In this document: positions 1 through 8,772 of the stretch, piece by piece
Layout: every line of letters begins with the position of its first letter
How positions within the stretch are numbered: position 1 is the first letter of the stretch
Assembly (NCBI RefSeq): GCF_000499385.1
Contig: NW_013654341.1
Location: forward strand, 1-15,000
Direction: 5' to 3'
DNA: 15,000 nt
Source of the DNA: Eimeria necatrix
Taxonomy: Eukaryota > Apicomplexa > Conoidasida > Eucoccidiorida > Eimeriidae
Translations under genes and position numbers: made by a program
Notes under the pieces: generated by a model
Told to the model about the DNA's origin: nothing
Database searches by the model: none
The model's input: only the letters and a program-made list of their open reading frames with translations

Positions 1-21
1 GCCCCCACCCCCCCCCAAACC

Positions 22-51
22 GCAAACCCTAAACCCTAAACCCTAAACCCT
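22..51. repeat. Telomere-like heptamer tract at left edge
   Basis: Several head-to-tail copies of AAACCCT on the plus strand, next to a C-rich run at positions 1-16. Read on the minus strand the tract begins GTTTAGGG directly after the last MCM4 codons visible in the window, so it is probably the 5' part of the next MCM4 intron. Conserved coding sequence and other unique DNA lie to its right, so within this window it behaves as an internal tract rather than a chromosome end; the left side cannot be seen. Confidence 0.85.
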
Positions 52-1261
52 GCCTGCTGGAGAAGCAGCTCGTCGTGCTTGTTGGAGGGCTCGAGGAAAA
101 GCCCGTGGAGCTCGCGGAGCTGCGCAAACTTGCTGCGCAGCAGCGCGTCAAATGCTGCTGTTGCGTCTTGTGGGGCGTTTTGAACAGCAGCAAAAAGTGT
201 GGGGTCGAACGCATGCAAGTGCTGTAGAGACACCCCAAAGGCCAGCCGCTCCCCACAACCCCGCGACTCCAGGAACCGCAGCAACTTCCGCATGTACAAT
301 CCCGATCCCCGATCCCCGATCCCGATCCCGATCCCAGAGTCCTCGCCCCACTCCCCCCGAGACAGCTCCAGGTCCTCCTCCGACGCCGTCACCACTGCGC
401 ACGCCGCCCCACAAACCCTAAACCCTAAACCCTAAACCCTAAACCCTAAACCCCAAACCCCAAACCCCAAACCCCAAACCCCAGACCCAGCCCAAACCCT
501 CGACTCCGAACTCCCCGCGCGGAAGCGCGTTTGGCGTCGGTTTTTGGCGTGGCGAGCGCGGCCTAGGGTTTAGGGTTTAGGGTTTAGGGTTTAGGGTTTA
601 CAGCCCGCGTAGTCCTCGAGCACGAAGGTCTCCAGAAACCTCTCGAAAGCCTTCTCCAAGTCCGGCCCCACCACTTCCCGCGGCAACTCCGGCAGCCGCT
701 GCATCTCCGCGTCCAGCAGCAAAAACTCTCTCCCCATATCTCCCAAGTCCGCCCGCGCGAACTTCACTCTCCGCACGGCCAGGGGGGTACTTCCGTACTC
801 GCTGGCCCCCGCGGAGGACCCCAGGGGCCCCCTGCGAGAAACCAACGCCCAGGGAGCCACCCAGGGAGGAAGGGCCTCCGGGGAAACCCGCTACAGAGGC
901 TGAGCAACACACGCTCGCAAGGCGCACCAAACCCTAAACCCTAAACCCTAAACCCTAAACCCTAAACCCTAAGGACTGCGGGAGGCTGGGGGTGGACTTT
1001 CAGCGCTTTCGAACGCTGCGATCAGGGAGGCCTGGGAGCGCCACAGAAAGTCCAGGGCGACGGCCCACGGCTGCAGCGACCCGCCGATGCTAGGGTTTAG
1101 GGTTTAGGGTTTAGGGTTTAGGGTTTACACTGCCTGCGCCGGGATATGGGAGACGCAGCTGAACCCGCAGCAGCGGGAGGCTCGTTGGCGGAGGCCCCCA
1201 AAGTGGCCTGGAAGGGCGAGGCCACCTGGCGGGGCCGCGGGGGGGTGAGGTCTTCATCCAT
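49..1261 (-). CDS. MCM4: MCM4-like replicative helicase subunit, N-terminal part (partial, 3 exons)
   Basis: This encodes the N-terminal part of an MCM2-7 subunit, the hexameric helicase that unwinds DNA at replication origins in the nucleus. The model is complement(join(49..394,602..831,1131..1261)), about 235 residues, open at the left edge. The ATG at 1261 sits in CAAAATGG and follows a CAG run; the protein begins MDEDLTPPRPRQ and has a Ser/Pro/Arg-rich tail (SPISRRRQ), as MCM4 N-termini do. Exon 2 carries STPLAVRR...ADLGDMG, resembling the GTPVRQRPDLGS segment of animal MCM4, then the helix FERFLETF. Exon 3 carries LYMRKL, then HAFDPTLFAAV and PQDATAAFDALL, which align with the MCM4 pattern LYMQRL, SFDKNLYRQL, YPQEVIPTFD. 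The splice phases agree: CA/G between exons 1 and 2, T/TG between exons 2 and 3. A GATCCC hexamer repeat inside exon 3 adds a Gly/Ile/Arg/Asp insert. The zinc-binding and AAA+ regions are outside the window. The MCM family is likely; subunit 4 is an inference from the local motifs. Confidence 0.75.
395..601 (-). other. MCM4 intron 2 with inverted telomere-like arms at both splice sites
   Basis: The sense-strand donor is T/GTAAACCC at 601, and CCCTAAA heptamers start within the donor itself (plus 564-600). The middle is about 80 bases of GC-rich unique sequence, followed by TTTGGGG and TTTAGGG heptamers (plus 415-482). The acceptor GTGCGCAG ends at 395, only about 16 bases after the last heptamer. 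The exon join is phase 1 on both sides and forms a Leu codon. The two arms could form a stem of around 30 base pairs. Confidence 0.7.
832..1130 (-). other. MCM4 intron 1 with inverted telomere-like arms
   Basis: On the sense (minus) strand the intron starts GTGTAAACCC and runs straight into CCCTAAA heptamers (plus 1090-1127). A unique island of about 115 bases follows, then TTTAGGG heptamers (plus 928-972), about 95 unique bases, and the acceptor TTTCTCGCAG ending at 832. The two heptamer blocks are reverse complements. The donor one step downstream (GTAAAC at 1128) matches consensus better but gives the wrong phase for the acceptor at 832, so a small exon in the island at 973-1089 cannot be excluded. 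Confidence 0.6.
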
Positions 1262-1262
1262 T

Positions 1263-1263
<1 letters not shown>

Positions 1264-1314
<51 letters not shown>
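1264..1314. repeat. CTG/CAG array in the MCM4 5' leader
   Basis: An almost pure run of about 17 CTG units (CAG on the minus strand) ending three bases upstream of the MCM4 start codon. In the minus strand the CAG frame meets a TGA just after the ATG in another frame, so it is probably untranslated leader rather than an N-terminal poly-Gln of MCM4. Confidence 0.85.
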
Positions 1315-1556
1315 GGGGCTGGCGAGGCAGCAGAAGCGCTGCAGGCGCGAGAAAAGGGAATTGTTGACAGAAGAAGAGGCTGCAGAAAGAAGAGAAGACG
1401 AAAAGTGGCGAAGAGGAGTTCCGGGAGGCAGCCGGGGAGGCTGGGTGGAAGCAGCAGGTGTCTGTACACCTGAAACGCGGCGGCGGCGCCGGACTTCTCC
1501 CCAGTTTTTTATTTATTTACAAAAAATAAACAAAAAAAGAAAACTTCGCTGCTGCT

Positions 1557-1592
<36 letters not shown>

Positions 1593-1645
1593 CCAACACC
1601 AACCCCCCCGAGCAACACCCACCAGGACCCACACTGGGCTCCCCT

Positions 1646-1677
<32 letters not shown>

Positions 1678-1709
1678 CTGCTGCTGCAGCCAGCAGCAGA
1701 AATTATTCT
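1315..1709. other. Upstream region of MCM4: CAG/CTG arrays and an A/T-rich patch, no assigned gene
   Basis: This holds purine-rich sequence (1360-1450), one copy of the CAGGTGT/ACACCTG hairpin (1455-1472), an A/T-rich stretch at about 1505-1542, a CAG run (about 1558-1591) and a CTG run (about 1648-1687). It could contain the MCM4 promoter and 5' leader. Several frames stay open only because of the triplet arrays. No conserved coding sequence was recognised. Confidence 0.6.
1455..1472. repeat. Single-copy hairpin CAGGTGT-CTGT-ACACCTG
   Basis: A perfect inverted repeat with 7-base arms and a CTGT loop, followed by AAA. It is the same core that is amplified in SEC22 intron 1 and found singly at 5460, 6886 and 12145. 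Its function is unknown; a protein-binding palindrome or an RNA hairpin are both possible. Confidence 0.8.
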
Positions 1710-1800
1710 TTAAAAACGTTTTATGGAATTTTCTAACACAAATTTCAAGTCCCTTGCCGCCCAACTCTTCGTTGCTATTGCTGTTCTTCCTGCTGCCGCT

Positions 1801-1852
<52 letters not shown>

Positions 1853-1913
1853 GTGGGCAGCTAAACACTGCCGCAAGGACGAAGGCGAAACCAGCCCTCA
1901 TCCCAATCCGCAT
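1710..1913 (-). CDS. Candidate small secreted protein with poly-Ser (unrecognised)
   Basis: A 67-codon open frame from the ATG at 1913 to TAA at 1710. I do not recognise it. The N-terminus MRIGMRAGFAFVLAAVFSC has basic residues followed by a hydrophobic stretch and a Cys, which is the layout of a cleavable signal peptide. About 16 Ser follow, encoded by the array at 1803-1852, then a mixed C-terminal part ending DLKFVLENSIKRF. A second in-frame Met lies at codon 5. The frame is also open upstream of the Met to about 2021. The hydrophobic segment could be chance, since a second minus-strand frame here (about 1764-1513) also gives a plausible mixed sequence. It lies upstream of MCM4 on the same strand. 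Confidence 0.35.
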
Positions 1914-2537
1914 AGAAGCCTGGTCTAGGGGAGCTGCGAAATTTGTCGTTGCTGCTGCTGCTGCTGCGCTGCTGCTGCACTGGTCGTTGCTGCTGCTGCT
2001 GCTGCTGCGCTGCTGCTGCACTGGTCGTTGCTGCTGCAGCCCCTGGAAGCATTGAGAGCAGCTTCTCTTGCTGCTGCTGCGAGGCCCACAGCTGGCCTGG
2101 CTGCAGCCGTTGCTGCTGCGCCAGCAGCAGCAGCAGCAACAGCTGTCGTCCCCACCGCAGCATTAGTGGCTGCTGCTGGCCTTGCCAGCGCTGCCAGTGC
2201 AGCAGCAGCTGCTGCAGCAGCAGCTGCTGCAGCAGCAGCTGCTGCTCGTGTCTGTGTCTCCTTGCCTCTCCGCAGCAAGAGAGGCGCGCTGCAGCAGATT
2301 CATTTAGAGCTGCAGCAGCTACACAGCGCAGCAGCAGCCGCTGCTGCTGCTACTCCTATTGTTACTATTCTACTTTTCTATGCGGCAGCTGCTGCTAATC
2401 TGCTGCTGCTGCAGCTGCTGCTGCTGCAGCTGCTGCAGCAACTACAGCGCACAAGAGTTAAACTATCAGCAACAATCTGTAGGGCTTGTACATAAACCTC
2501 AAACAAAAAGCTTTTCCCTGCAGCAGCACAGCAGCGG

Positions 2538-2574
<37 letters not shown>

Positions 2575-2582
2575 CCGCCTAA
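1914..2582. repeat. CAG/CTG-saturated stretch without an assigned gene
   Basis: Triplet arrays dominate here. Near-identical blocks of about 45 bases, each CTG runs ending CTGCACTGGTCGTTGC, are repeated at about 1950-1990 and 1990-2035. Alternating CAGCAGCTGCTG palindromic triplets occur at 2197-2245 and 2395-2445, and a longer CTG run at 2538-2572. Open frames exist on both strands (poly-Ala, poly-Leu, poly-Cys, poly-Gln) with no conserved island. It could include 3' exons or the 3' UTR of the Gln-rich gene whose stop is at 2583. Confidence 0.6.
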
Positions 2583-3406
2583 TCAGTCGCTATCAGATAT
2601 GCAAACGCTGGGCACGCTTAGTCTGCTGCTGCTGCTGCTGCGGTGGCGGTGCTGCGCAGCAGCAGCAGCAGCAGCAGCTCTGGCTTCACTGCGAGTTGGA
2701 GTGGACTTCACTACTGCAGCAGCAGCACTTGCTGCTGCCTTATTGCTGTCAGTCTGCTGCCGCAGCTGCCGCTGCAGCAGAGGCTGCTGCAGCAGATCCT
2801 CAGATGCTGCTGTTGCTGCTGTTGTTGCTGTGGGGACCCAGCTGCTAGCTGCGCTGCTGGCATTGCTTGAAGGAGACAGCAGCAGCAGCAGCTGCTGCTG
2901 CTGCTGCTGCTGCTGCAGTTGGCGCTTGTGGCTGCTGCTTCCCTTCGCGCCGCGAGCCGCAGAGACCCGTGCAGCAGCACTTGCAGCAGCAGCAGCAGCA
3001 GCAGGCTGTTGCTGCAGCAGCAGCAGCTGCTGCTTCTGCTGCTTGTGCTCAGTCACAAAGTACAGCAGCGCTGCCTGCAGCTGTGCGTTTTCTTCTTGGG
3101 CAGTTTGTTGCAGCTGCTGCAGCTGCTGCAGCTGCTGCAGCACTTGCTGCTGCTGCCCCTGCAACAATTCTACTTGCTGCTGCAGCTTTTCAGTCTTCTG
3201 CTGCTGTTGCTGTATCAGCTGGCGTTGCTGCTGCAGCAGCTCGTGCTGCTGCTGCAGCTGCTGCCGCTGCTGCTGCAGCTGCTGCTGCAGCTGCTGCTGC
3301 AACTCTGTCTGACGAAGCCCCAAACGATCCACCTGCAAAAGCACTTCGGGCTGCTGCTGCTGCGCTAGCTGCTGCTGCATTTGCTGCAACTGGTCTTGTT
3401 GCTGCA

Positions 3407-3444
<38 letters not shown>

Positions 3445-4080
3445 AACTGCCGCGATTTGCCCTGCTGCTGCACTGCACCCACAAGCCCAACACCACCTGG
3501 GGACCCCCGTGGTGCGTGGGCTGCAAATGCTGCTGCTGCTGCAGTTGCTGCTGCTGCAGTTGCTGCTGCAGTTGCTGCTGCTGGTGCTCCAGGCTCTGCT
3601 GCTGCTGCTGCAGGTGCAGCTGCGAGTGCAGGCACTGCTGCTGCTGCGGGCCCTACTCCTTCTGCAGTTCCTGCTGCTGCTGCAGGCCCTGCTGCTGCTG
3701 CTGCTGCTGCTGCTGCATGCGGTGCTGCACGGGTGCTGCGCAGCCGCTGCAGCAAAAAGCCCAGCTGCTGCTTCAGCCGCAGGGCATCAGCAGCAAACTC
3801 TGGCAGCAGCTTACAAGCTTCGCATGCTGCATCGCTGCAGGTCTGCGAGGGCAGCAGCAGGTGCTGCTCTTGCTGCTGCTGCTGCTCTTGCTGCTGCTGC
3901 TCTGGGACACTGTGCCCTGACGCGTGAGCTTGCCTCTGCTGCTGCTGCTGCTGCTGCTGCTGCAGCAGCTGCAGCTGATTGAGCTCGGCCTCAAGACTGG
4001 CTAGCTGCGGCTGCAACTGCCGCAGCGGCGAATCCTCCTCAGTTTGCTGCTGCTCCTGCTGCAGCAGCCCAGCAACTCTG

Positions 4081-4113
<33 letters not shown>

Positions 4114-5123
4114 CCTTCTCTTGGCTCCGCCTCTGTCCCCGCTGGCTCCGCATACGGCAGCAGCAGCAAGGGCTGCCCATGCCGCAGCGCTTGCTGCTGC
4201 CGCTGCTGCTGCAGTGTGCGACAATGCTGCTGCAGCAGCTGCTGGTCCTGCTGCAGCAGCTGCTGTTCCTGCTGCTGCAGTGGCTGATGCCGCAGCGGGG
4301 CCACCAGGGAAGGCACGCAGCAAGGACTAACTGCGTCAGCAGCAGCAGCAGCAGCAGTGCAGCCTAGAGCAGCAGCAGCTGCTGCAGCAGCGGGAGCAGC
4401 AGCAGCAGCAGCGGGAGCAGCAGCAGCAGCGGGAGGGTGGTACTTCACGTGCACATCTGAGGGACACCTGCTGCTGCTGCTGCTGCCAGAGGGCGCAAGA
4501 AGAGTCGGCAGCCACGTGCTGCTGGCGCTGCTGCGGCGGCTGCTGCTGCTGCTGCAGCTGGCGCGGTGCTGCAGCGCCTGGCCTGCTGCAACAGCAGCAG
4601 CAGCAGCTGCTGCTGCTGCTGCTGCAGGAGCGTCGCTGCTGCTGGAGGCAGAAGAACCTGCAGATAGTCGCGCGCGCACACGATGTGTGCACTCTGCTGC
4701 TGCTGCTGCTGCTTCAATTGCTGCTTGTTCAGCAGCTCGTGGAGTGATGCCGGCGCTGGGTGCAGCAGCAGCACCTGCCACAGCAGCAGCAGCAGCAGCA
4801 GCAGCAGCCGCTGCTGCTGCTGCATCCTGAAGAGGGGCCACGCGAGACTCGACGGGGATCCCCAGGCTCACAGCTGCTCGCGAGAGGAGAGACTGCTGCT
4901 GCTGCTGCAGATGTTTTTGCTGCAGCAGCTGCTGCTGCAGCAGCTGCTGGTGTTGCAGCAACAGCATCTGCTGCTGCTGCTGCGTCTCGTCGTCAGAAGG
5001 CCTTCGTGCTCTGCGTGCCTGTAAGGCCAGAGAAACTTGCTGCTGGTTCCGCATTGCTGCTCCTGCTGCAGCAGCAGCTGCTGCTGCTGCTGCTGCACCT
5101 TCACCTAGCTGTGGCAGCTGCAC
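2583..5123 (-). CDS. Large Gln/Ala-rich coiled-coil protein (hypothetical)
   Basis: A very long uninterrupted frame that I cannot assign to a known family. Up to 846 codons are open from 5123; the first ATG is at 5054, giving 823 aa and beginning MRNQQQVSLALQARRARRP. The same frame is open upstream to 5186 with no ATG, so an upstream exon joined near CCTGCCGCAG (about 5153) is also possible. Poly-Gln and poly-Ala blocks alternate with mixed segments, including SLGIPVESRVAPLQD, TEEDSPLRQLQPQLASLEAEL and a Cys-containing segment SQTCSDAACEACKLLPEF followed by ALRLKQQLGFLLQRL. A long Gln-rich region near the C-terminus has Leu spacing and charged residues typical of coiled coil (EKLQQQVELLQG, AQEENAQLQAALLYF). 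The C-terminal tail is Ser-rich, ending VPSVCISDSD. The length and the non-repeat islands in one frame favour real coding. The plus-strand open frames here are poly-Leu and poly-Cys shadows. Confidence 0.6.
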
Positions 5124-5240
5124 CTTGCCACCAGGGCAAGCAGCAACTTCTGCGGCAGGCTGAGCTGCTGCTGCTGCTCCCTTCTCTTAGTTCTGGTCAC
5201 TTCAGCGCTTCCGGGTAGTGCTGCTGCTGCAGCAGCGCCA

Positions 5241-5277
<37 letters not shown>

Positions 5278-5741
5278 GTGCTGCTGCTCCCTTAAGGGGC
5301 TTTGGCAGTACGCTTGTTGCAGGAAAAACTCAAAACAGCCGAGAGGGCTACTGTTGCTGCTGCTGCTGTTGCTGCTGCACACGGGGGCCCCTGGAGCAGC
5401 AGCAGCAGCAGCAGCAACTGCTGCTGCTGTACAGGCAAAATTGCACAGGCCGGTTTCCGGGTGTACGTACACCTCAAGGGAAGCAGCAAATGCAGCAGAT
5501 CCAATTTAACTGCAGCAGCAAAAGAGGAAACTGCAGCAGAGGCAGCAGCCCCTGGGGCCCCCAGAGGCGCGAATGGCCTGCGCAAAGTTGCAGCAGTGGC
5601 AGCAGCAGCAGCGACTGCTGCTGCTGCTGCTGCTGCACTGAAATTATCTCTTTTTCTTTGTTTATTAACTTTAATTTTGCCGTAACACAAGCCGCAATAT
5701 CATTTGGAGCTTGTCGCAGGGGCTGAGCCGACAGCTGCTGC
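5124..5741. other. Mixed CAG-rich region with a candidate plus-strand open frame
   Basis: Right of the Gln-rich gene the dominant triplet on the plus strand switches from CTG to CAG. A plus-strand frame open at 5302-5685 reads LLQEKLKTAERATVAAAAV, later AAKEETAAEAAAPGAPRGAN, and follows the acceptor-like CGCTTGTTGCAG ending at about 5321. Its charged Ala-rich islands could be an exon, but a minus-strand frame (5690-5292) is open across the same DNA. One palindrome of the GGTGT/ACACC type lies at 5460. The stretch at about 5640-5695 is A/T-rich and could be an intron or intergenic spacer. Confidence 0.3.
5460..5473. repeat. Perfect palindrome GGTGTACGTACACC
   Basis: A 14-base perfect palindrome, the third variant of the GGTGT-N4-ACACC motif, here with ACGT as the centre. 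It lies inside the candidate plus-strand open frame, where it would encode part of a short Val/Tyr/His segment. Confidence 0.8.
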
Positions 5742-5772
5742 TTGTGTTGCTGCTGCTGCTGCTGTTGTAATG

Positions 5773-5806
<34 letters not shown>

Positions 5807-5966
5807 CCGAGAGCCGCAGCACCAGCTTGATGTAAGGCGCCCTGTGCTTACCTGGGAGCAGCATCACTGTCATCCCCAGCGCTTTAGCGGGAGACACGGG
5901 GAGCTGCTGCTGCTGCTGCAGCAGCAGCAGCAAATGTTACAGCAGCAACAGCAGCATGAGGGATGA
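5742..5966 (+). CDS. Candidate Gln/His-rich coding segment (hypothetical)
   Basis: An open frame ending at TGA 5966 that contains a poly-Gln run and then a mixed stretch HREPQHQLDVRRPVLTWEQ and HHCHPQRFSGRHGE before a second Gln-rich part ending QQQQQHEG. I do not recognise it. The frame begins in a poly-Cys (CTG) run that is unlikely to be coding, so the start is unknown. On the opposite strand the same DNA has a good donor (CCCAG/GTAAGC, at 5851) at the end of a frame reading PVSPAKALGMTVMLLP, so a minus-strand exon is an equally serious alternative. Confidence 0.25.
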
Positions 5967-6104
5967 GGCGCCGAGCTGCTCCGTTCCGGGGTAGATTGTT
6001 GTGAGCCTGCAGCAGAAGCAGCCGGAGCAACAGCAGCAGCAGCACTGGCCACAACAGCAGCAGCAACTGCAGCAGCAGCCCAGGAGCCCAGGGGCCCCCG
6101 TCAT

Positions 6105-6146
<42 letters not shown>

Positions 6147-6259
6147 TGCTGCAGGGCCCCGGGCTGAGGGCCCCTGCTTCCGCAGGGGGCCCCCAGCCTC
6201 TCTGGAGAGAAGCTGTGGACACAGTGCTGCCGGTTGCGTTGGAAGAGGAGGCTGGCCCC

Positions 6260-6295
<36 letters not shown>

Positions 6296-6462
6296 CAGAG
6301 CAGCAGCAGCAGCGGCGGCGGCGGGCGCTGCAGCTTCTGCTGCGCTGCTCTCGGCTGGGGCGCAGTCTCTGGTTTGCTGCTGCTGCTGATGTGTGCATGT
6401 TTGCTGCTGCACTTCGCCGTCTCTGTGGCGGGCCAGGAAGGTGGGAAGCAGCAGCTCTCTCA

Positions 6463-6466
6463 ATAA

Positions 6467-6503
<37 letters not shown>

Positions 6504-6535
6504 AATTAATTAATTAAAATTATTTATTTATTAAT
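6463..6535. repeat. AT-rich (AAAT)n and TTAATTAA tract
   Basis: About nine AAAT-type tetramers are followed by repeated TTAA units and then TTTATTTATTA, which reads as the reverse complement of the first part. The left and right halves can pair, forming a cruciform or hairpin. It directly follows a plus-strand stop codon (near 6466) and contains AATAAA-like words, so it could serve as a gene end, or it may be an intron. Confidence 0.7.
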
Positions 6536-6612
6536 TGGAGCCCCAGGTGCAGCTTTTAAGGCGTAGCTGCAGGCAGAAAGAGCAGCAGCTAGAGAGGCGC
6601 CTCTGCAGCAAT

Positions 6613-6645
<33 letters not shown>

Positions 6646-6885
6646 TGCTGCTGCAGCAAACGCGTACTTTGGGTCCTGCCACGGCACTGCGCGCATGTCT
6701 CACCACCTTCTCTTTTTGCTGCTCTCCTTCCAGTTCGTGCTGCTGTCGCTGCGGCTGCCGCTGCCGGCCTTTCCTGCTGCTGCTGCTGCTGCTGATATAG
6801 GGCCCTACAGACACAGCAGCAGCAGCAGCAGCAGCAGCAGCATTCCCACTCTAGGCGCAGCTGCCCGCACTCTGGAAACCCACGC

Positions 6886-6899
6886 GGTGTATGCACACC
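6886..6899. repeat. Single-copy hairpin GGTGT-ATGC-ACACC
   Basis: A 5-base inverted repeat with the ATGC centre and the downstream TGG shared with many copies in SEC22 intron 1 (ACACCTGG). It sits in a unique island between two CAG arrays. Confidence 0.7.
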
Positions 6900-6930
6900 T
6901 GGATGGGGCATCGACGCCCTCCAAGCCAGT

Positions 6931-6969
<39 letters not shown>

Positions 6970-7175
6970 CTAGAGCAGCAGCTGCAGAGGCGGCAGCAGC
7001 AGCAGCAGCTGCAGCAGCAGTAGGGAACGGCGTGCTGCTGCTGTTTTGTCGCACTGAAGGCTTGGTGCTGCTGCTGCTGCTGTTGCTGTTTAAAGGAACA
7101 TTGCTGGGTGCAGCAGCTGCAGCAGGAGCCACTGCTGTTGCTGCTGTGGGAAGCACAGTGGCTCTGATTGCGATA

Positions 7176-7206
<31 letters not shown>

Positions 7207-7488
7207 CACGTTGACTTGCTGCTGCTGCTGCTGCCTGTCACAGGCGTCTGGAGATTCTCGAGTTGCCCCTCTCCCCCTGCAGCTAGAAGGATCCCCAGGT
7301 TAGTTTCGCTGAAGCAGCAGCAGCAGCAGCTGCTGCTGCAGCAGCAGCAGCAGCTGCTGCTGCTGCTGCTGCTGCACGAATTGCGCATGTTTGCTGCTGC
7401 TGCAACTTTGTCTACTGCTGTTGCTTCTGCTGCTTGTATTGGAGCGAAGCAGCAGCTGGCCCGCGTGCTATGCCTGCAGGTCTGCTGA

Positions 7489-7745
7489 CTAAAGTGCTGC
7501 TGCTGCTGCTGCTGCTGCTGTTTGTGCTGCTGCTGTTTGTGCTGCTGCTGTTGCTGCTGCAGCTTTGTCGGCGACTAGGCGACAGGAGTCTCTTATATGC
7601 TGGAACTGTCCGTGCGAAAGTTTCTTACTGCTGATACATTTGCTGCTGCTGCTTTTGCTGCTGCTGCTTTTGCTGCTGCTGCTTTTGCTGCTATTGTCGC
7701 TGTTGCCGTTGCCGCTGCTGCTGCTGCTTGCTGCTGCTGCTGCTG
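7489..7745. repeat. CTG arrays around a short unique island
   Basis: CTG/CAG arrays flank about 75 unique bases at 7565-7640. A minus-strand frame spanning 8025-7489 reads KKLSHGQFQHIRDSCRLVADK across the island, between poly-Ser/Lys and poly-Ala runs. It includes three copies of a CTGCTGCTGCTTTTG unit (about 7640-7690). This is an alternative or additional coding frame to the minus-strand model at 7746-9070; I cannot choose between them. Confidence 0.4.
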
Positions 7746-8025
7746 CTATTGCTGCCGCCACAGCAGCAGCGGCTGCAGCTGTTCTCGCAGCATCTGCGGA
7801 AGCTGCAGGTCTTGTGTAGCTTGTGTTCTTGTTGTCCATTCCTTCATCGTTGCTGCTCCCTCCGCTGCTGCTGCTGCTGCTGCTGCGCTCGCTTTTGCTG
7901 CTGCTGCTGCTGCTGCTACACTCCCTGCAGCAGCAGCCGCTTCTTTCGCGGCCGCTGCTGCTGCTGCTGCTGCTCCGCCCTCCGCTGCCTCTCCGCTCGC
8001 TGTGCGCCACTCCCTGCCGCCCCAT

Positions 8026-8068
<43 letters not shown>

Positions 8069-8570
8069 AGCTGTGTGGCTGTCGCTGCACCTGCTGCTGT
8101 ACTGCGTGGGATTCCACGCAGCTTCTCTGGGGCTGCGGACTTACGGCGGCGTCGAGCGAAGTCTTTACTCGCTGCAAACCTGCAGCCACCTCAGCTTCTT
8201 CTCCTTCGGCTCCAACTTGTCAGAGGGTTTAGGGTTTAGGGTTTAGGGTTTAGGGTAATGGGTTTAGGGTTTAGCGGCTAGGGGTTAGGGTTAGAGGCTG
8301 GGGTGTGGATAGGGGATAGGGGTTAAGGTGTAGGGGTTAGGGTTTAGGCTTTAGGGTCTAGGGTCCAGGGTTTAGGGTTTAGGGTTGGGGCGTTAGGGTT
8401 TAGGGTTTGGGTGTTAGGGTTTAGGGTTTAGGGTTTAGGGTTTAGGGTTTAGGGTTTAGGGTTTGGGTTGACTGGCTTCCTGGTCTTGACTTTGCTGAGC
8501 CTCTTCCGCGTGTTTGTGCTGCCACTGCCGCCGCCTCTGCTGCTGCCGCTTCTGCTGCTGCCGCTTCTGC

Positions 8571-8633
<63 letters not shown>

Positions 8634-8737
8634 GTTGGTGGCGATGGTAGTGCTGCTGCTGCTGCTGCGTGGGATGATGATGATGCTGCTGGTGATGATG
8701 ATGATAGTGTTGCTGCTGCTGGTGATGATGACGACAG

Positions 8738-8772
<35 letters not shown>

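Larger units (their letters stand above)
5967..7488. other. CAG-rich region with unresolved coding potential on both strands
   Basis: CAG arrays on the plus strand at about 6104-6146, 6261-6296, 6813-6841 and 6932-6966, with CTG arrays at about 6615-6656 and from 7040 onward. Unique islands read well in more than one frame. On the minus strand these include KEKVVRHARSAVAGPKVRV (about 6650-6720) and FSETNLGILLAAGGEGQLEN (about 7255-7310). On the plus strand they include LLHFAVSVAGQEGGKQQLSQ ending at a stop near 6466. A C/T-rich tract ending CTCTCCCCCTGCAG (to 7281) is a good plus-strand acceptor followed closely by CCCAG/GTTAGT. No gene model can be chosen from sequence alone. Confidence 0.4.

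Noticed and set aside
22..1127. Heptamer tracts as evidence that the window is a chromosome end
   Set aside because: The tracts change orientation several times, are separated by unique coding DNA with conserved MCM4 exons, and recur far inside at 8.2 and 12.6 kb. They are internal telomere-like repeats.
1255..1469. Poly-Gln frame upstream of MCM4 as an extended N-terminus
   Set aside because: The Gln frame reads into a TGA just past the MCM4 ATG and is not in frame with it.
2359..3982. Plus-strand open frames of 317 and 371 codons opposite the Gln-rich gene
   Set aside because: They are almost entirely Cys, Leu, Ala and Ser runs from CTG arrays, with mixed islands that read better on the minus strand.
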